A DNA stretch of 64,000 bases from NCBI GenBank assembly GCA_023079485.1, contig CM041104.1:187676-251675 (forward strand), in the 5' to 3' direction. A model generated the notes under the pieces. That model did not search any database. It was not told where the DNA came from and saw only the letters and a list, made by a program, of their open reading frames with translations. The translations under genes were made by a program, and so were the position numbers. Positions 22,901 through 30,856 of this stretch are shown here, piece after piece (position 1 is the stretch's first letter; each line of letters begins with the position of its first letter). The stretch is from Archilochus colubris (Eukaryota > Chordata > Aves > Apodiformes > Trochilidae).

Positions 22901-25378
22901 ACCTGGCAGCTGCCTGGAGCTCAAAAATAAATAAATGAGGCATGAGCAGCAGAGCTGTGAGAGCCCTGTGAGGAGAGGCCACGTCTGCTCTATGTCCCCC
23001 AGGGATGGTGAGGCTCCTTGCTGCCTCCAGAGAGCCCATCCCAGGGATTCCCTATAGGGAGTCCCTCACTTGCACTCCTGAGGGGGGCTGGCAGTCAGAA
23101 ACACAGGGACACTGCCTCAAGCCTGAGACATTCCCTCTAGCCCCCAGCTCCTGGGTCTAAGAAGCTGCAGCCCCACTCAGTACCTGCAGCAGCAGACAGG
23201 CTGGGACTGATGTGGAAGCACTGAACAGGCATTTGTGTGGGGATGAACCACACACAGACTCCCTGAGAAGGAGGGACATGGGGCTTCTGCCTGCCTGCAG
23301 CAACTCTGGCTGCTGGACACACAGCCAGGGACACACCAGCTGCTGTGGAGGGGACAGCCACCCTGGGGACACCACTGTGTTCATCCACCCACTGCAGGCT
23401 GGTGCAGGCTGTGGCCAAGGGGCTGTCCAAGGGGCTTTCGGGAACCTTTGGTACCCTGAGAGGGGAGTGAACCAACTCCAAGCCCCAGCCTGGAGGACAA
23501 ACCTCCCAGAGGCTGGAGATGTCTGCACAGAGAAACCACTGAGAAAGCAACACCGCAGTTTGCATCCTGCCTGCAGCAAAGCAGCTCAGGCACAGCCCTC
23601 CTCCTCACCTCTCCTGGAGGCAGGAGATCTGCAGGTACAGAAAGGTGGCTCTGTCTCAGGGGAAACAGCAGCTGTCACCCAGGAGCTGTCACGGGCAGCC
23701 TGAGGGGCAGCATCCCACCAGCTGCCCCCCACTACAGAGGGGCAGAATCCCACCCTGCTACCCCTTTGCAGGGCGGAGGGAGGGAGCAGCAGCTGCAGAG
23801 CAGCCAACTGCCCAAACCCAAAAGAGTAGATATTAAACACAACCTGTCAAGCTCTGGAGCTGAGGCAGGAGCAAAGGGAACCACAGGGAAGAGGAAGGGA
23901 AGCCACCAGAACCAAGAAAACAGCCAGTAGCTGTTCCCATTTTAATTGTCTTAATGAGGCCCTGAGGGATAGATGTGGGACTTGGGGAGCGCTGGGAGGA
24001 GCTGGGCTGGAACACAGATGGCTGTCACCACCAACCCCCCTTCAGCCATCTTCCAAATAATTAGTGCTGCTAATGACACTGGCTGGAGAGCCCTGCAGTC
24101 TGAAATCCCTCTACAGCAGGAGAGACCCTGACCCCCAGCTGGAAGCTGCAAGCATCTCTGCAGCCCAAGGAGCTGCACTCTCTAGCTGTTCCCTGGTGAT
24201 GCCAAGAGGTCTCCCAAGCAGAGGACCAAACCAGTCATGGTATTCAGCTTCCCAAAAAGCTACCCGAGGTCTCCTGCTCTCTTCCTCTGGGACGAAGTGG
24301 GACACAGGAGTATGGCATTACCCAGAACGGGAAAGGACAGAGATGACAGCTGGCATCTCCGGGGCTGTCCAGGTCCAAGGTAGCACACTGACCCTCACCT
24401 TTAACCCTTGCTTGCTGCCTCCTCCCCAGTCCCTGTGGCAGGGCAAGGGGAGCAGCTCCACTCACACATTGGTTGGCTCCACAGGGTGACTTGGACCCCC
24501 GCAGTGCAGCAGACAGGGGAAGGCAGAGGCTGGTGACCCACCAGAGAGACTCAAACACTGCCCACCTGACACCCAGGCACCCTGCAGCTCACACAAGACA
24601 GCCAGGAGCAGGGTGGGGGGCTGAGCAGCTCTGATGTGCTCCAGCACGGGAGGTGGTCACCCAGCTGCCCCTCACCACGGGGCTCGAGGGGACGCAGCGT
24701 GACGGACAGCTCTGTGCCAGGACCTGTCGTGTCAAAGCCGAGACACAAGGGACACGGTCACCACTGCATCTTCAACTGCTCTGGGCCACCCAGGGCCGCG
24801 GGGTGCCTGGCAGCCCCCCACAGACCCTTCTCCCCCCGAGGCTCCCGGTGCCCTGGCAGCGGGAGGGACGGGGGCTGCAGCAGGCACCCGACTCGCTCTG
24901 CCTGCAGGATACCACGGCTTCCAACAGCAACACGGTACCTCCCGCAGCTTTCCTGCCACAAGCAGACGCAGCTCCCGCTCCAGGAGTCACGACAGTCAGC
25001 TCCTGATAAGGGCTGGGCTATTTCTAGCCACTGAGAAGCCCATAATTCAAAGGAAAGACATAACACTTAGGATTATTTAATACATCACGACCCACGCCTT
25101 GATTCACACTAAGGCACCAGCAGAGCCCGCTCGTTTGGCCCCTGGGTTCGGTTTCTCAGCCCAGGCAGGCGGGAAGGTCCTCACCCTCATCCCTACACGT
25201 GCAGCCGGGACACGGCTCCCTGCGAGGTGGAACCGCCCGGGTCCTGCGAGCCCCGGGGATGGGTCGCGGGGTGTTCGGTACTCACGTCGTGGAAGATGGG
25301 GAGCGGCTGGCGGCGGGGCCCGGGGTCGCGGTCGGCTGAGAGCAGGCACACGGCCAGCAGCTCGGCACACGCCATCAT
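4902..25378 (-). CDS. NECAB3: NECAB3, N-terminal EF-hand calcium-binding protein 3
   Basis: Thirteen exons join in frame: 25378-25286, 21162-21138, 19878-19770, 13969-13944, 13601-13504, 9273-9137, 8955-8834, 8557-8478, 8095-8042, 7464-7352, 5983-5906, 5614-5523, 4930-4902. The product is 350 residues from the second ATG (25375) or 351 from the first (25378). The second ATG has the better Kozak context (A at -3, G at +4) and matches the mammalian MACA start. The EF-hand loop spans residues 36-47, with D36, N38, D40, G41, K42, S44 and E47 all suitable. A NECAB middle region covers about 75-229, and an ABM (monooxygenase-like) domain covers about 248-350, ending ASWWIMNNN. Human NECAB3 is somewhat longer, mostly at the N-terminus and in the variable linker. 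From family knowledge, NECAB3 (XB51/NIP1) binds APBA2/X11L and affects APP processing and HIF-1 signalling. Two microexons of 25 and 26 nt are present. Residue numbers below count from the second ATG. Confidence 0.93.
5161..5326 (+). repeat. CR1 LINE 3' fragment
   Basis: Matches the 3' end of avian CR1, with ggttggatggggcttggagc followed by a copy of the tttaaggtccctcccaaccc region. It lies in the last NECAB3 intron, antisense to the gene. Confidence 0.8.
5523..5614 (-). CDS. NECAB3: NECAB3 coding exon 12
   Basis: Encodes residues 311-341, from [15 protein letters not shown] to LLTTMLFP, the last ABM helix and strand. Acceptor gttttacag, donor gtgagg, phase 1. Confidence 0.9.
5906..5983 (-). 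CDS. NECAB3: NECAB3 coding exon 11
   Basis: Encodes residues 285-310 with [14 protein letters not shown], the strongly conserved ABM core. Acceptor ccccacag. The donor gttgga is weak, but phase and homology both demand it. Confidence 0.9.
7352..7464 (-). CDS. NECAB3: NECAB3 coding exon 10
   Basis: Encodes residues 248-284, starting [11 protein letters not shown], the first strand and helix of the ABM domain. The donor is gtacgt inside ctgca|gtacgt. Reading through gives an early stop (QYV then stop), so the splice is needed for the CLHVSA junction. Confidence 0.88.
8042..8095 (-). CDS. NECAB3: NECAB3 coding exon 9
   Basis: A 54-nt, frame-neutral exon for [18 protein letters not shown] (230-247), the hinge before the ABM domain. 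Acceptor ttacctgcag, donor gtgagt. Its symmetric phase means it can be skipped without a frameshift. Confidence 0.82.
8478..8557 (-). CDS. NECAB3: NECAB3 coding exon 8
   Basis: Encodes residues 203-229. [18 protein letters not shown] forms a predicted coiled coil and closely matches the human QVNRLQELIDQLECK segment. The donor gtctgt is weak. Phase 0 at the 3' end. Confidence 0.88.
8834..8955 (-). CDS. NECAB3: NECAB3 coding exon 7
   Basis: Encodes residues 162-202, a basic, poorly conserved linker ([11 protein letters not shown] then a Ser/Pro/Thr stretch). It resembles the Arg-rich linker of mammalian NECAB3. The frame is fixed by phase 2 on entry and phase 1 on exit. Donor gtacct. Confidence 0.78.
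9137..9273 (-). CDS. NECAB3: NECAB3 coding exon 6
   Basis: Encodes residues 117-161. The core [20 protein letters not shown] (125-144) is an amphipathic, probably coiled-coil helix of the NECAB middle region. Acceptor ccccacag, donor gtgagg, ends in phase 2. Confidence 0.88.
9274..13503 (-). other. NECAB3: NECAB3 intron 5
   Basis: A 4.2-kb intron. Apart from the LTR-like block at about 9690-10240, I see no exon, RNA gene or clear repeat. Confidence 0.6.
9690..10240 (+). mobile_element. Putative solo LTR of an endogenous retrovirus
   Basis: This block in NECAB3 intron 5 looks unlike its surroundings. It contains an AATAAA at 10180-10185 followed by a T/GT-rich tract, as in an LTR R-U5, and an AT-rich ccaataaagg upstream. 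Two imperfect direct copies of about 45 bp (near 9876-9920 and 9967-10011, each with ccagcagctc) lie inside it. I found no target-site duplication, no internal coding region and no clear TG/CA edges, so the limits are approximate. A SINE or a degraded unknown repeat is possible. Confidence 0.4.
13504..13601 (-). CDS. NECAB3: NECAB3 coding exon 5
   Basis: Encodes residues 84-116, starting [10 protein letters not shown] and including [17 protein letters not shown]. The helical segment is conserved in all NECABs. Acceptor tgcttcag, donor gtaggg, ends in phase 0. Confidence 0.92.
13944..13969 (-). CDS. NECAB3: NECAB3 coding exon 4 (26-nt microexon)
   Basis: Encodes DNVDTEKLC (75-83), with split codons at both ends. 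It is bounded by acceptor ttcttgcag and donor gtaagt. It matches the conserved segment between the EF-hand and the DYFS helix, and the reading phase requires it. Confidence 0.85.
13970..19769 (-). other. NECAB3: NECAB3 intron 3
   Basis: The largest NECAB3 intron (5.8 kb). It has AT-rich segments (about 15340-15600 and 16600-16850) but no recognisable exon or named repeat. It was read on both strands for a missing NECAB3 exon, and none is needed by the reading phase. Confidence 0.6.
19770..19878 (-). CDS. NECAB3: NECAB3 coding exon 3
   Basis: Encodes residues 39-74, starting [10 protein letters not shown]. It completes the EF-hand loop (D40, G41, S44, E47) and its exit helix. Acceptor aaatgcag, donor gtaagt, ending in phase 2. 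Confidence 0.92.
20660..20930 (+). repeat. CR1 LINE 3' fragment
   Basis: About 270 bases of diverged CR1 3' end, including aggcattggaatggcccatg and the ending cctaaacattctgtgatttt. It lies in NECAB3 intron 2 (19879-21137), antisense to the gene. Confidence 0.82.
21138..21162 (-). CDS. NECAB3: NECAB3 coding exon 2 (25-nt microexon)
   Basis: Encodes IFRRADKN (31-38) plus one base. This is the first helix end and the first Ca-binding positions D36 and N38 of the EF-hand. It is flanked by acceptor ttttgcag and donor gtgagt. Skipping it would shift the frame and break the EF-hand. Confidence 0.9.
21163..25285 (-). other. NECAB3: NECAB3 intron 1
   Basis: A 4.1-kb first intron with no recognisable exon. 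It holds an AT palindrome cluster at about 21586-21617 (alternating ttaattaa motifs). The CpG-rich promoter region begins in its 5' end, around 24650 onward. Confidence 0.6.
25286..25378 (-). CDS. NECAB3: NECAB3 coding exon 1
   Basis: Encodes residues 1-30, a hydrophobic then Arg/Pro-rich leader that begins [10 protein letters not shown] and ends PIFHD. The donor gtgagt follows in phase 0. Two adjacent ATGs are possible starts. Confidence 0.9.
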
Positions 25379-25800
25379 GGCCCCGACGGGCAAGGGCGTT
25401 GCGCGGCCCTGGGGAGCGCTGAGCGGCCGTAGGGTGCGGTGCCGTAGGGCGCTGAAAGCTGCCCTGAGGGCGCGGTGTCCCCCGCACGCTGCCGCAGGGA
25501 GCGCAGCGCGGAGGAAGAGGGGCTCGGCAGAGCGGAGAGGGGCTCGGCAGCGCGGAGGAGAGCGGCTCGGCAGCGCGGAGGAGAGGGGCGGAGGAGAGGG
25601 GCTCAGGAGAGGGGCTCAGGCGAGCGGCTCCGCCGCCGGGCAACTTTACCTCCGCTGAGGGCCCGCCCCCGCGGCCACCCGATTGGCCACAGATGGTGAT
25701 TCGCACCTGAGGCAGCGCCGCTCATTGGCGGAAGGGTGAGGGGCGGGGCGGTGCTGTGAGGGCCGCGGGCGGTGGCGTTGATGGGTGCGGGGATGGCTCC
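25379..25800 (-). promoter_or_regulatory. NECAB3: NECAB3 promoter and 5' leader (CpG-rich)
   Basis: CpG-dense sequence directly upstream of the NECAB3 start codon. It contains two CCAAT boxes in gene orientation (ATTGG on + at 25682-25686 and 25724-25728, exactly 42 bp apart) and the purine-rich repeat at 25521-25620. No TATA box is obvious. Confidence 0.65.
25521..25620. repeat. Purine-rich tandem repeat in NECAB3 leader/promoter
   Basis: Imperfect copies of a unit of about 23 bp, ggctcggcagcgcggaggag, occur about three times. They are followed by shortened gggctcaggagag copies. The block lies 150-250 bp upstream of the start codon, probably partly transcribed as 5'UTR. Confidence 0.75.
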
Positions 25801-28800
25801 GTCCCAGGGCCAGGCGGCTGGAGGGATTCTCGGGCTTGTCTCAGGTTACTCCACTGCCCCCCACGGTGGTCCCGTGTTGGCCCAGTTGGTCCCAGTTTGG
25901 CTGTGGTTGGTCCCTCTGTGGTAGCTGCTGGCCCCCGGGACAGTCCCCTGCCAACCAGCGTGGTTTCCAATGACGTCTCTCTCGGTGGTGCCCGCTCCTC
26001 AGCGCTCATCCCGTGCTGCAGATGGAGGAAGCGCTTCTTGCCCCACGGGGGCTGCAGGAGCTGGGGATGGGTTGGGGAGGATGAGGAGGCAGGAGGTGCC
26101 TTCACCCCTGCTTGGCACAGCAGAAGGCTGTGGACGTGAAGAGGAGACCCCCCTGGTTGTACCCCAGCCTGTCCTCAAAGGTTTTCACAAAGCAGAGACT
26201 TATAATCCAATAAATCAACACAATAAAGCTGTGCCTGGGCAAAACTTGATGCCACTCCCATAGCACACACAGTGCAGTGACTTCTTGGGTCAGGGGGCTC
26301 CTTCCCATCCCTCTTGGAGTATCCTAGGAAGAGAGGGGCATGCACCACTTGGACTTGGATGCAAAATCTCCGCCAGGCTTGCCTCCGTCTGCACCACCTC
26401 TCTCTTCACGTGGACCTCTCTAGGCCAACCCGTTTTGCTGAGCTCTGCTTCTCAGAACCGAGGTCTCCAAACCAAGACACTTCGCCAGCCCAACGTGACT
26501 GAGCAGCAGGCACGTGGAGTTCAACTCGCTCCCCTCCTCCCCCAGGGATAACTGGCTGCAAGCTGAACCCAGAGCAGTTGCAAGGATGCTTCTCAGTTAT
26601 TTAGTTATTTTTACCATCTCCCAGCTGCTCCCTGTGCAAATGAGGGAAAAGAGAGTGAGTGCACCTGGGACCTGGCAAGAGTTTGCGGGGGCTCCAGGGA
26701 GCACGTGCACCCAGCCCATGCAGCACAGAGATGTCCCCTTCCCCAGGGGACAGAGAAAGAGGTCCCAGAGCTGGAGCTGTTGAACATGGCCATCATGAAA
26801 TCAAACTAAAACAGAAGCAGTTACTAGAGAAGCAGGCAGAGGAGGCCCTGCAGCAGAGGGGACAGAGGATTGTCTTACCAGGGAGAGTGGGAAAGGGCTT
26901 GGGTAATGGTGGAACTGCCGTGGAGCAAAGGGACATGGTCCAGTGGTAGAGTTGAGTTGGCAGTGCTGGATTAATGCTGGATTTGATAATTTTAAGGGTC
27001 TTTTCCAACTAAAATGATCCAATGATTCTAAAGCAAAGCCCTTTCTCCACTCCTGTGTTGCTAAAGTCCACACTTGGTCTCCATCAGGATGCCTCAGAGT
27101 CAAGCACGTGTTCCAGGATGGGAAGGAGCAGCTGGAAAGTAAAGGCAAAGTCCAAGTCAAAGCTTCTGACAGCAGCAGGAGGGAGCAGGTACCCCAAGCT
27201 CCTTCCATGAGTGCTTCCAAAGCACAACCCAAAAGCCACCGATGGGGAAGTGGTCATGGCTTCAGCCCAGGCTGTCAGTGGACACCAGGGCTCTGCTCTG
27301 CTCTCCAGGTCACCGGGACAAAAGACCACAGACAGGCAGGAATTCAACAAAGCACCCACTTGGAACAAACAATGCCAACCCCAAACCCTGTCCATACCCT
27401 CCCAGCAGGATGAGATTAAAGGTATAAATTCTTACAACCTTTATGCTCTGTCAGCATCTGATGCTGCCACCCTAGCCCCTGCCAGCCTGTCCCAGAGCTC
27501 ATCCTACTCTTGGGCTCCCCAACTCCTCCAAGGCCAAACCTTGCAGCACAGGGACATGAGACCCTCATGACTGCCTGAGCTCAGCAGCACACCTACATCC
27601 AGCACAGGATGCCTGCCCAGTATACCCACCTGCTGCAGTATTTGCATTGTGGTGGAGCTGCCACCACAGCCTGATGGCACCACCGGGCAGCTCCAGAGCT
27701 GGATGGACATGGTCCCTGCAGGATTAGTGCCAGGGAACAGGAGCTGGGAGCAAACAGGAGCCAAGGACCCCCGAGGATGCATGCAGGGTGCCCATCTCCC
27801 ACACCATGTCTGCTTCACCTGATGAAGAAAAGCATCTGTGATTCAAAATAGCAGGAGGGAAGCCCTTCAGCTGCATGGTGAATCATCCCTGGGAGGCAGG
27901 GTGGTTATTTTTATGGTGCTTTGGTTCACGTGGAGGAGCCAATGCATCTCCCCCAAGCTGGGCTGGGATGCTGCAGTGGGGGATATTGTCCTGTCCCCGC
28001 CAGGGGCTGGTTTGCATGGGGAGTTCCAAGGGCTCACTGTCCCATGAGGCTCCATTTTAGAACATGGTAGCCTTTACAGGGGTGCCTTTAGAGGGGTGCA
28101 CCCTTGCCCAGGGGAGGAGGGAAAACTCTGCTGCTGCCCAGGGTGAGCTCATTGTTAGGAATGTCCCTGCAGAGCTCAGGATGTCAGTGTGAGCCCTCTC
28201 CTGTGAAAGGACACTTTCCCCTCGGGAGGGTCCCACCCCTTTGGGCAGCACCAGGGATCACCATCACCCTCCACAAACACAAAATGAGAAGGGGCAGAGA
28301 AGGAAGGCCAGGTCTTGCTCAGCACAGGTATGCTGGTGCATGGACAGATGGCTGAGCTGGGCACCCCGCAGTCCATCATAAAACTCCGTCACCTCTACAC
28401 CTCAGGTGACAAACATCACCCTTGTAAAGAAGCATACAGCAGGCAGGGGAGCTGTGGCCATGCCCAGCCCCCAGGCCTCCCATCCTGCTGGCACTGTGGG
28501 GCAGGAGCCACATGGAGTGGAACAGTAGAGCTGCTGGCAGCACGAGGAGCAGGGGACCACACTGGGTGCAGGGATGGAGGCTCCAGGACTGGGAAGTGAT
28601 CATGGGCTCACTGTGCCACCCCAGCACCCACCAGCATATCCCAGACAGAACCTGTGCTCCCATTCCCTGCAAAAATCTGTTGCAGGAGCATGGGAAGCTT
28701 ATGCAACACAGTCCAGGGTGAAATATTTATCAGGCTGTCTAAAGGAGAAAGAAGCTGGAGGGCAGGCAGGAAGAGGAGGGAAGTGAGCACACAAACATGG

Positions 28801-29544
28801 GAGAGAAGAATCACATCCCTGCCTGGTGCTGGGGGACAGGGTGTCTCTGGAGTCTCCAAGCAGCTGCCCAGGGGCTCCCTGATGTCCCTCACTCCCCAGA
28901 AAGGGGATGGTGTACTGCAGAGGGTTGGGACACTTGGGTTCAGGGTTGCCACTTGCAGCCAGCTTGTGCCCAGAGTAAGGAGAGGGGGCTTTCAAGCCTT
29001 TTGGCTGCAAGCTGCTGCTGGCAGCTGCATTGCAGGCAGGACCAGTAGGTGCTGGGGTGAACTGGAGAGCTGGGAGATCACTGCTGGAGCAGGGGATGCA
29101 TGGACTAATGTCACTCAGCCCCCCAGTGCCCTCCTCCAGCCCCCCAGGAGCTGCAGCCATGGGGAAATGCAGGGGAGGCAGGGCAGGGGGGCAGGCAGAA
29201 GAGGAACCAAGGGGGAAAACAGAAACGATCCCCATCTAGACCCATCACCCCAAAGATGAGCAGAGAGTGCAGGGTCAGCACCACTCCCATCCCACACACT
29301 GAGCACATTGAGTAGAAGAGGATGGGAAATAAACCAAAAGCCCTAGGGACCAAAACACTTCCTGCAGTCCCTGACAGTGACCAACCTGCTCCTGCATTGC
29401 AAGGTCAAAATGAAAAAGAAAACAACAAACGCAACCAAAACAAAGCACTAAATAATGCCCTTTCTCCATGGTTTCTGAGGTTGGGGTGCCCATCACCTCT
29501 GTAGTCCCCAGCCACCCCCCAGCACAGCCCTGCACCCAAGGCCA
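25801..29544. other. NECAB3-E2F1 intergenic region
   Basis: 3.7 kb with no gene I can support. Mammals carry C20orf144 and the retrogene ACTL10 in this neighbourhood, but nothing here resembles actin. The only repeat recognised is the CR1 piece near 26.95 kb. Confidence 0.55.
26925..27032 (+). repeat. CR1 LINE 3' fragment
   Basis: The 3' end of CR1: a ggacatggtccagtggtaga segment, then a diverged cttttccaactaaaatgatc and a terminal ccaatgattct. It may extend left to about 26870. Confidence 0.78.
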
Positions 29545-29559
29545 GAGTCAGTAGAAACT

Positions 29560-29565
29560 TTTATT
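29560..29565 (-). terminator. E2F1: E2F1 poly(A) signal
   Basis: TTTATT on + (AATAAA on -), about 1.06 kb past the E2F1 stop. This is a typical distance for E2F1, and no better hexamer lies between. Cleavage is expected near 29545. Confidence 0.65.
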
Positions 29566-29615
29566 AAACACAAAGCTCAGAGGAACACAAGCTTGTTAAA
29601 AAGGCAGTAAAAGTG

Positions 29616-29622
29616 AAAGTGC
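29616..29622 (-). promoter_or_regulatory. E2F1: miR-17/20/93/106 seed match in E2F1 3'UTR
   Basis: AAAGTGC on + gives GCACTTT in the mRNA, a 7-mer match to seed positions 2-8 of the miR-17 family. It lies about 50 bases upstream of the poly(A) signal. E2F1 is an established target of this family in mammals. Whether this copy is used is inference. Confidence 0.5.
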
Positions 29623-30626
29623 GTCTCCAGCCGGGCCCCAAGGGGCTCTGGGACCCCCCTTTTCTCCTCCCCTCTGCCTCTTCCAGCCTCAGTGGGCCAG
29701 AGAGGGGGAGATGGAGCCAAAAGGCTGAATGGCTGCGTGAGGAGGGGAAGAAAAGCCTGAAGACAGCATGGGGTCCTCACAGAGATGCACCCCCACCTGG
29801 ATGCTCATGTTCCCCAAGGGGACACACATGTGGTCCCAAGGCCACCAGCCCTGTCCCCCCCATTCTGAGGCCACCTGCCACTGTGGTGGCCTTGCCAGAA
29901 GCCCTGTTTGGGCCAAAGTCAGGATATGCTGGTGAGTCCCTGGCAGGACCCTCTGTGTGTCCCCCCCACCAGTACCATCTCCCCAACGCCCTCCTGCCCC
30001 CTCCGTGTCCCAGGAGGGCTCCCACATGCCATAAATAATAAATAAATACCCCACACTTAGCTGGGCTGCAGGCAGACCCACACAGGGTGGGGACAGCCCC
30101 AATCCAACAACCCCACATCTCTGCCAACCTCTTCTCTTTCCAGCTTGACAACCCTCTTGGCACCCCTTGCTCTGTTGCATGCCCCCCCCCCCCCCCAGCA
30201 CCCCCGAGCCTGTGAAATTAAACACTGTCCCCAGGGGACAATAATAAATTAATCAAATCTATACACAGGACTGCTTAAAGCTCTGCAATGGGAGCCTGGG
30301 GAGAGAGGGGGCAGCAGCTCTGCCCTGGGCAGCCCCCTTTTGCCTCCCCCCTGCCCCTTCCGTGATCAGAGCCCTGCAGAGGGTCCCCAAGATGGGACAC
30401 CCCACCCTGGCATCCTTCTTGCTTGCAGGGCTGGAGCCGGGGCCACAACTGGCTCCCACCAGGCTGGGTGAGCTGGAGGGATAAGAAAAAAATATTGCGA
30501 GAGGAGAGGAGCTGTGGACACTGTACTCGAGAGGCTGCCTGCCCTGCCCACTCTGCCTGCAAAGGGCAGGGGTCCAGAGTGCCCCCCCTGCCTGGCAATG
30601 CCCCCCACAAGCACCTGGGCAGAGCC

Positions 30627-30856
30627 TCAGAAGTCCAAGGGTGTGAAATCCCCAAAGTCACAGTCAAAGAGCTCACTGATGCCTTCACCCTCCTCCAGGC
30701 CAAAGTGATAGTCCTGTGTCTGCGGCGGTAACAAATTGATGAACTCATCTGCCAAGAAACCTGAAAAATCATCCCTGCTCTGGTCCAGAAGGGCATCCAT
30801 GGAGGCCAGTGGGGAGAGGTTCACCTCCTCTGCTGGGCACTTGCTGGGCAGTGTCT
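30627..30856 (-). CDS. E2F1: E2F1 coding exon 7 (terminal)
   Basis: Encodes residues 325-400, including [17 protein letters not shown] and the RB-binding transactivation segment, then TGA at 30629-30627. Acceptor atccccacag. Confidence 0.95.

Larger units (their letters stand above)
29545..30626 (-). other. E2F1: E2F1 3'UTR
   Basis: Runs about 1.1 kb from the stop codon to the poly(A) site. It contains a C15 run on + at 30182-30196 (G15 in the mRNA), an AT-rich patch at about 30238-30258, and a miR-17/20-type seed match at 29616-29622. Confidence 0.65.

Noticed and set aside
25104..25706. A 200-codon - strand open frame over the NECAB3 promoter
   Set aside because: It is a GC-rich shadow of the NECAB3 first exon in another frame, with no homology.
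25801..29544. Search for C20orf144 or ACTL10 between NECAB3 and E2F1
   Set aside because: No actin-like or other conserved protein segment was found. ACTL10 is an intronless retrogene known from mammals, so its absence is expected.
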